Shown here: in pieces, positions 12,980 through 14,716 of the stretch
Layout: every line of letters starts with the position of its first letter
Numbering within the stretch: the stretch's first letter is position 1
DNA from: an uncultured Clostridia bacterium
GTDB lineage: Bacteria; Bacillota_A; Clostridia; TANB77; CAG-508
Length of the DNA: 14,716 nucleotides
Assembly (NCBI GenBank): GCA_944388685.1
Contig: CALXJS010000039.1
Coordinates: 1 to 14,716, forward strand
Reading direction: 5' to 3'
Made by a program: the position numbers and the translations under genes
The notes under the pieces: model-generated
Seen by the model: only the letters and a program-made list of their open reading frames with translations
Told to the model about the DNA's origin: nothing
Databases searched by the model: none

Positions 12980-14716
12980 TTAACTTTCTACATCGTTAAT
13001 TTCTGGTGCTAATATTTCCATACTAACAACTTTTCCACCATCACTTGTTCTCATTAAAGTAACACCTTGTGTTGACCTTCCTAGAACACTAATGTCTTTT
13101 ACATTGATTCTAATAATCGTGCCAGTATCTGTTATTAACATGACATCATCTTCTTCTGTTGCAATTCTAACACCAACTAGTTTTCCTGTCTTAGGTGTAA
13201 TTTTATATGTAACAACACCTTTTCCACCTCTATTTTGTACTCTATATTCATCTAGTTCTGTTCTCTTTCCAAATCCGTTTTCTGTAATGGCTAACAATGT
13301 TGCCTTTCCTCCAGCGATAACAGATTCCATGCCGATAACTTCATCATCTTCATCAAGTCTGATACCAATAACACCTTGAGAAACTCTACCAATTGGTCTA
13401 ACATCTTTCTCATCAAATGTGATACACATACCATTTCTTGTAACTAATACAACATTATCTTGTCCATCTGTTAATCTTACAGAAATTAGTTCATCATCTT
13501 CTTTTAAGGTAATTCCTTGTAAACCAGTTTTTCTGCTAGAATCATATTCTTTTAATGCTGTCTTTTTGATTAGTCCGTTTTTTGTTGCCATCAATAGGTA
13601 TTTTCCTTCGGCAAAGTTTTGAATTGGTATAACAGCAGATACTTTTTCACCAGCGTCTAAACTTAATAAGTTTACAATTGCTGTACCTTTGGCAGTTCTT
13701 CCTGCTTCTGGAATTTCATAACCTCTTAAATGATATAACTTACCTTTATTTGTAAAGAATAAAATCGTATCATGTGTAGAAGCTGTAAAGATTTGTTTTA
13801 CAAAATCTTCTTCTCTTGTTGCAATTCCAGTTATTCCCTTTCCGCCACGTTTTTGACTTTTATATGTATCTATTGGCATTCTTTTAATATATCCAAAATG
13901 TGTTAGGGCAACAACGGTTTGCTCTTCTTTGATTAAATCTTCTACATCAATTTCTCCTTCTGCTGCCACAATTTTTGTCTTTCTTTCATCACCAAATTTA
14001 TCTTTAATTTCTAGTAATTCTTCTTTGATAATGTCAAAAACTAATTTTTCACTATTTAAGATATCTCTTAAATGAGCAATTAATTCCATTAATTGGTTAT
14101 ATTCTTCTTCAATTTTCTCTCTTTGCAAACCTGATAATGTTCTTAACCTCATATCCAAAATTGCTTGTGCTTGGATATCTGTAAGTCCAAATCTTTCCAT
14201 TAATCTTTCTTTTGCGTCATCATAAGAATTTCTAATAATATTAATAACCTCATCAATATTATCTAACGCAATTTTTAATCCCTCTAAAATATGTGCTCTC
14301 GCTAGGGCTTTGTCTAGTTCAAATTGTGTTCTTCTTAAGATAACATCTTTTCTGTGGTCAATGTAACAATCTAAACATTGTCTTAATGTTAAAATCTTTG
14401 GAACACCATTTACTAGTGCAAGCATGATAATACCAAATGTTGTTTGCATTTGTGTATGTTTAAACAATTGGTTTAAAACCACTTGTGGATTAGCGTCACG
14501 TTTTAATTCAATAACCACCCTAACTTTATCTTTTCTATCAGACTCATCCCTACATTCTGAAATACCTTCTATTTTTCTCTCTTTTGATAAATCAGATATT
14601 GTTTTGATTAAATTTGCTTTATTCACTTGATATGGTAATGAAGAAACAATAATTCTTTGTCTATTTCCACTCATTTCTTCAATTTCTGTTTCTGCTCTTA
14701 AAGTAATTTTTCCTTT
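12980..14716 (-). CDS. gyrA: DNA gyrase subunit A, C-terminal 578 residues (runs off the right edge)
   Basis: The frame is open to the last base of the window, so the start and the N-terminal third, including the catalytic tyrosine, lie outside. The visible part covers the end of the breakage-reunion domain and the long coiled coil: QLFKHTQMQTTFGIIMLALVNG in pieces, then LRQCLDCYIDHRKDVILRRT and AILDMRLRTLSGLQREKIEEE. After that comes the six-bladed C-terminal beta-propeller that wraps DNA. The GyrA box QKRGGKG near 13835-13855 separates gyrase from topoisomerase IV (ParC). A second related motif, QNRGGKG, appears near 13215-13233. Gyrase introduces negative supercoils with GyrB and ATP. The C-terminus ends EINDVES without a long acidic tail. 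gyrA near dnaD/dnaC suggests, but does not prove, a position close to the replication origin. Confidence 0.97.
   Translation of the reverse strand, partial: KGKITLRAETEIEEMSGNRQRIIVSSLPYQVNKANLIKTISDLSKERKIEGISECRDESDRKDKVRVVIELKRDANPQVVLNQLFKHTQMQTTFGIIMLALVNGVPKILTLRQCLDCYIDHRKDVILRRTQFELDKALARAHILEGLKIALDNIDEVINIIRNSYDDAKERLMERFGLTDIQAQAILDMRLRTLSGLQREKIEEEYNQLMELIAHLRDILNSEKLVFDIIKEELLEIKDKFGDERKTKIVAAEGEIDVEDLIKEEQTVVALTHFGYIKRMPIDTYKSQKRGGKGITGIATREEDFVKQIFTASTHDTILFFTNKGKLYHLRGYEIPEAGRTAKGTAIVNLLSLDAGEKVSAVIPIQNFAEGKYLLMATKNGLIKKTALKEYDSSRKTGLQGITLKEDDELISVRLTDGQDNVVLVTRNGMCITFDEKDVRPIGRVSQGVIGIRLDEDDEVIGMESVIAGGKATLLAITENGFGKRTELDEYRVQNRGGKGVVTYKITPKTGKLVGVRIATEEDDVMLITDTGTIIRINVKDISVLGRSTQGVTLMRTSDGGKVVSMEILAPEINDVES

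Overview
The window is very AT-rich chromosomal DNA from a Gram-positive bacterium of the Firmicutes, most likely an uncultured gut-type member of the Clostridia. Evidence for this is the strong AGGAGG-type ribosome binding sites, TTGaca-17-TAtaaT promoters, the VanW/G5 cell-wall protein, the DnaD + DnaC/DnaI replication pair, the PrgI-type conjugation protein and the DUF1858 redox-disulfide protein. The species cannot be named from the sequence alone.

Layout. 100-5610: housekeeping and cell-surface genes, each with its own promoter. These are a membrane-anchored VanW/G5 protein (minus), a small cytoplasmic starch/glycogen-type carbohydrate-binding protein (plus), a FabG-like short-chain dehydrogenase (minus, convergent with the previous gene over a shared terminator) and a GT-C/ArnT-type membrane glycosyltransferase (plus). 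5648-6023: a compact minus-strand operon tRNA-Lys(TTT)-tRNA-Glu(TTC)-tRNA-Thr(TGT) with a clear promoter and terminator. 6277-6465: a DUF1858 protein (minus).

6637-10206: a plus-strand operon coding for part of a Gram-positive type IV secretion/conjugation apparatus. It holds a small membrane protein, a VirD4/TraG coupling ATPase, a VirB2/TrbC pilin-like protein, a VirB6/TrbL polytopic channel protein and a PrgI (VirB3-like) protein. The VirB4 ATPase, cell-wall hydrolase, relaxase and integrase expected in a full conjugative element are absent from the window. The set ends 16 bases before a 180-bp inverted repeat (10223-10402). The first two genes of this operon have good ribosome binding sites but no ATG/GTG/TTG at the right distance; both appear to start at ATT.

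10438-12573: a promoter, then a DnaD-domain replication protein overlapping a DnaC/DnaI-type helicase loader. The loader reading frame is interrupted by one extra base (C12139) exactly inside the Walker A loop, at CTT-C-GGA; skipping that base restores a perfect GNTGLGKT. 12580-12802: a short, basic, unrecognised 52-residue gene on the minus strand with its own promoter, a palindrome between the -35 and -10 boxes and a consensus ribosome binding site. 12943-14716: the C-terminal two thirds of gyrA (minus, runs off the right edge).

The points most worth a second look are the loader frameshift, the ATT-started secretion genes, the truncated-looking secretion operon next to the long inverted repeat, and the small gene beside gyrA.
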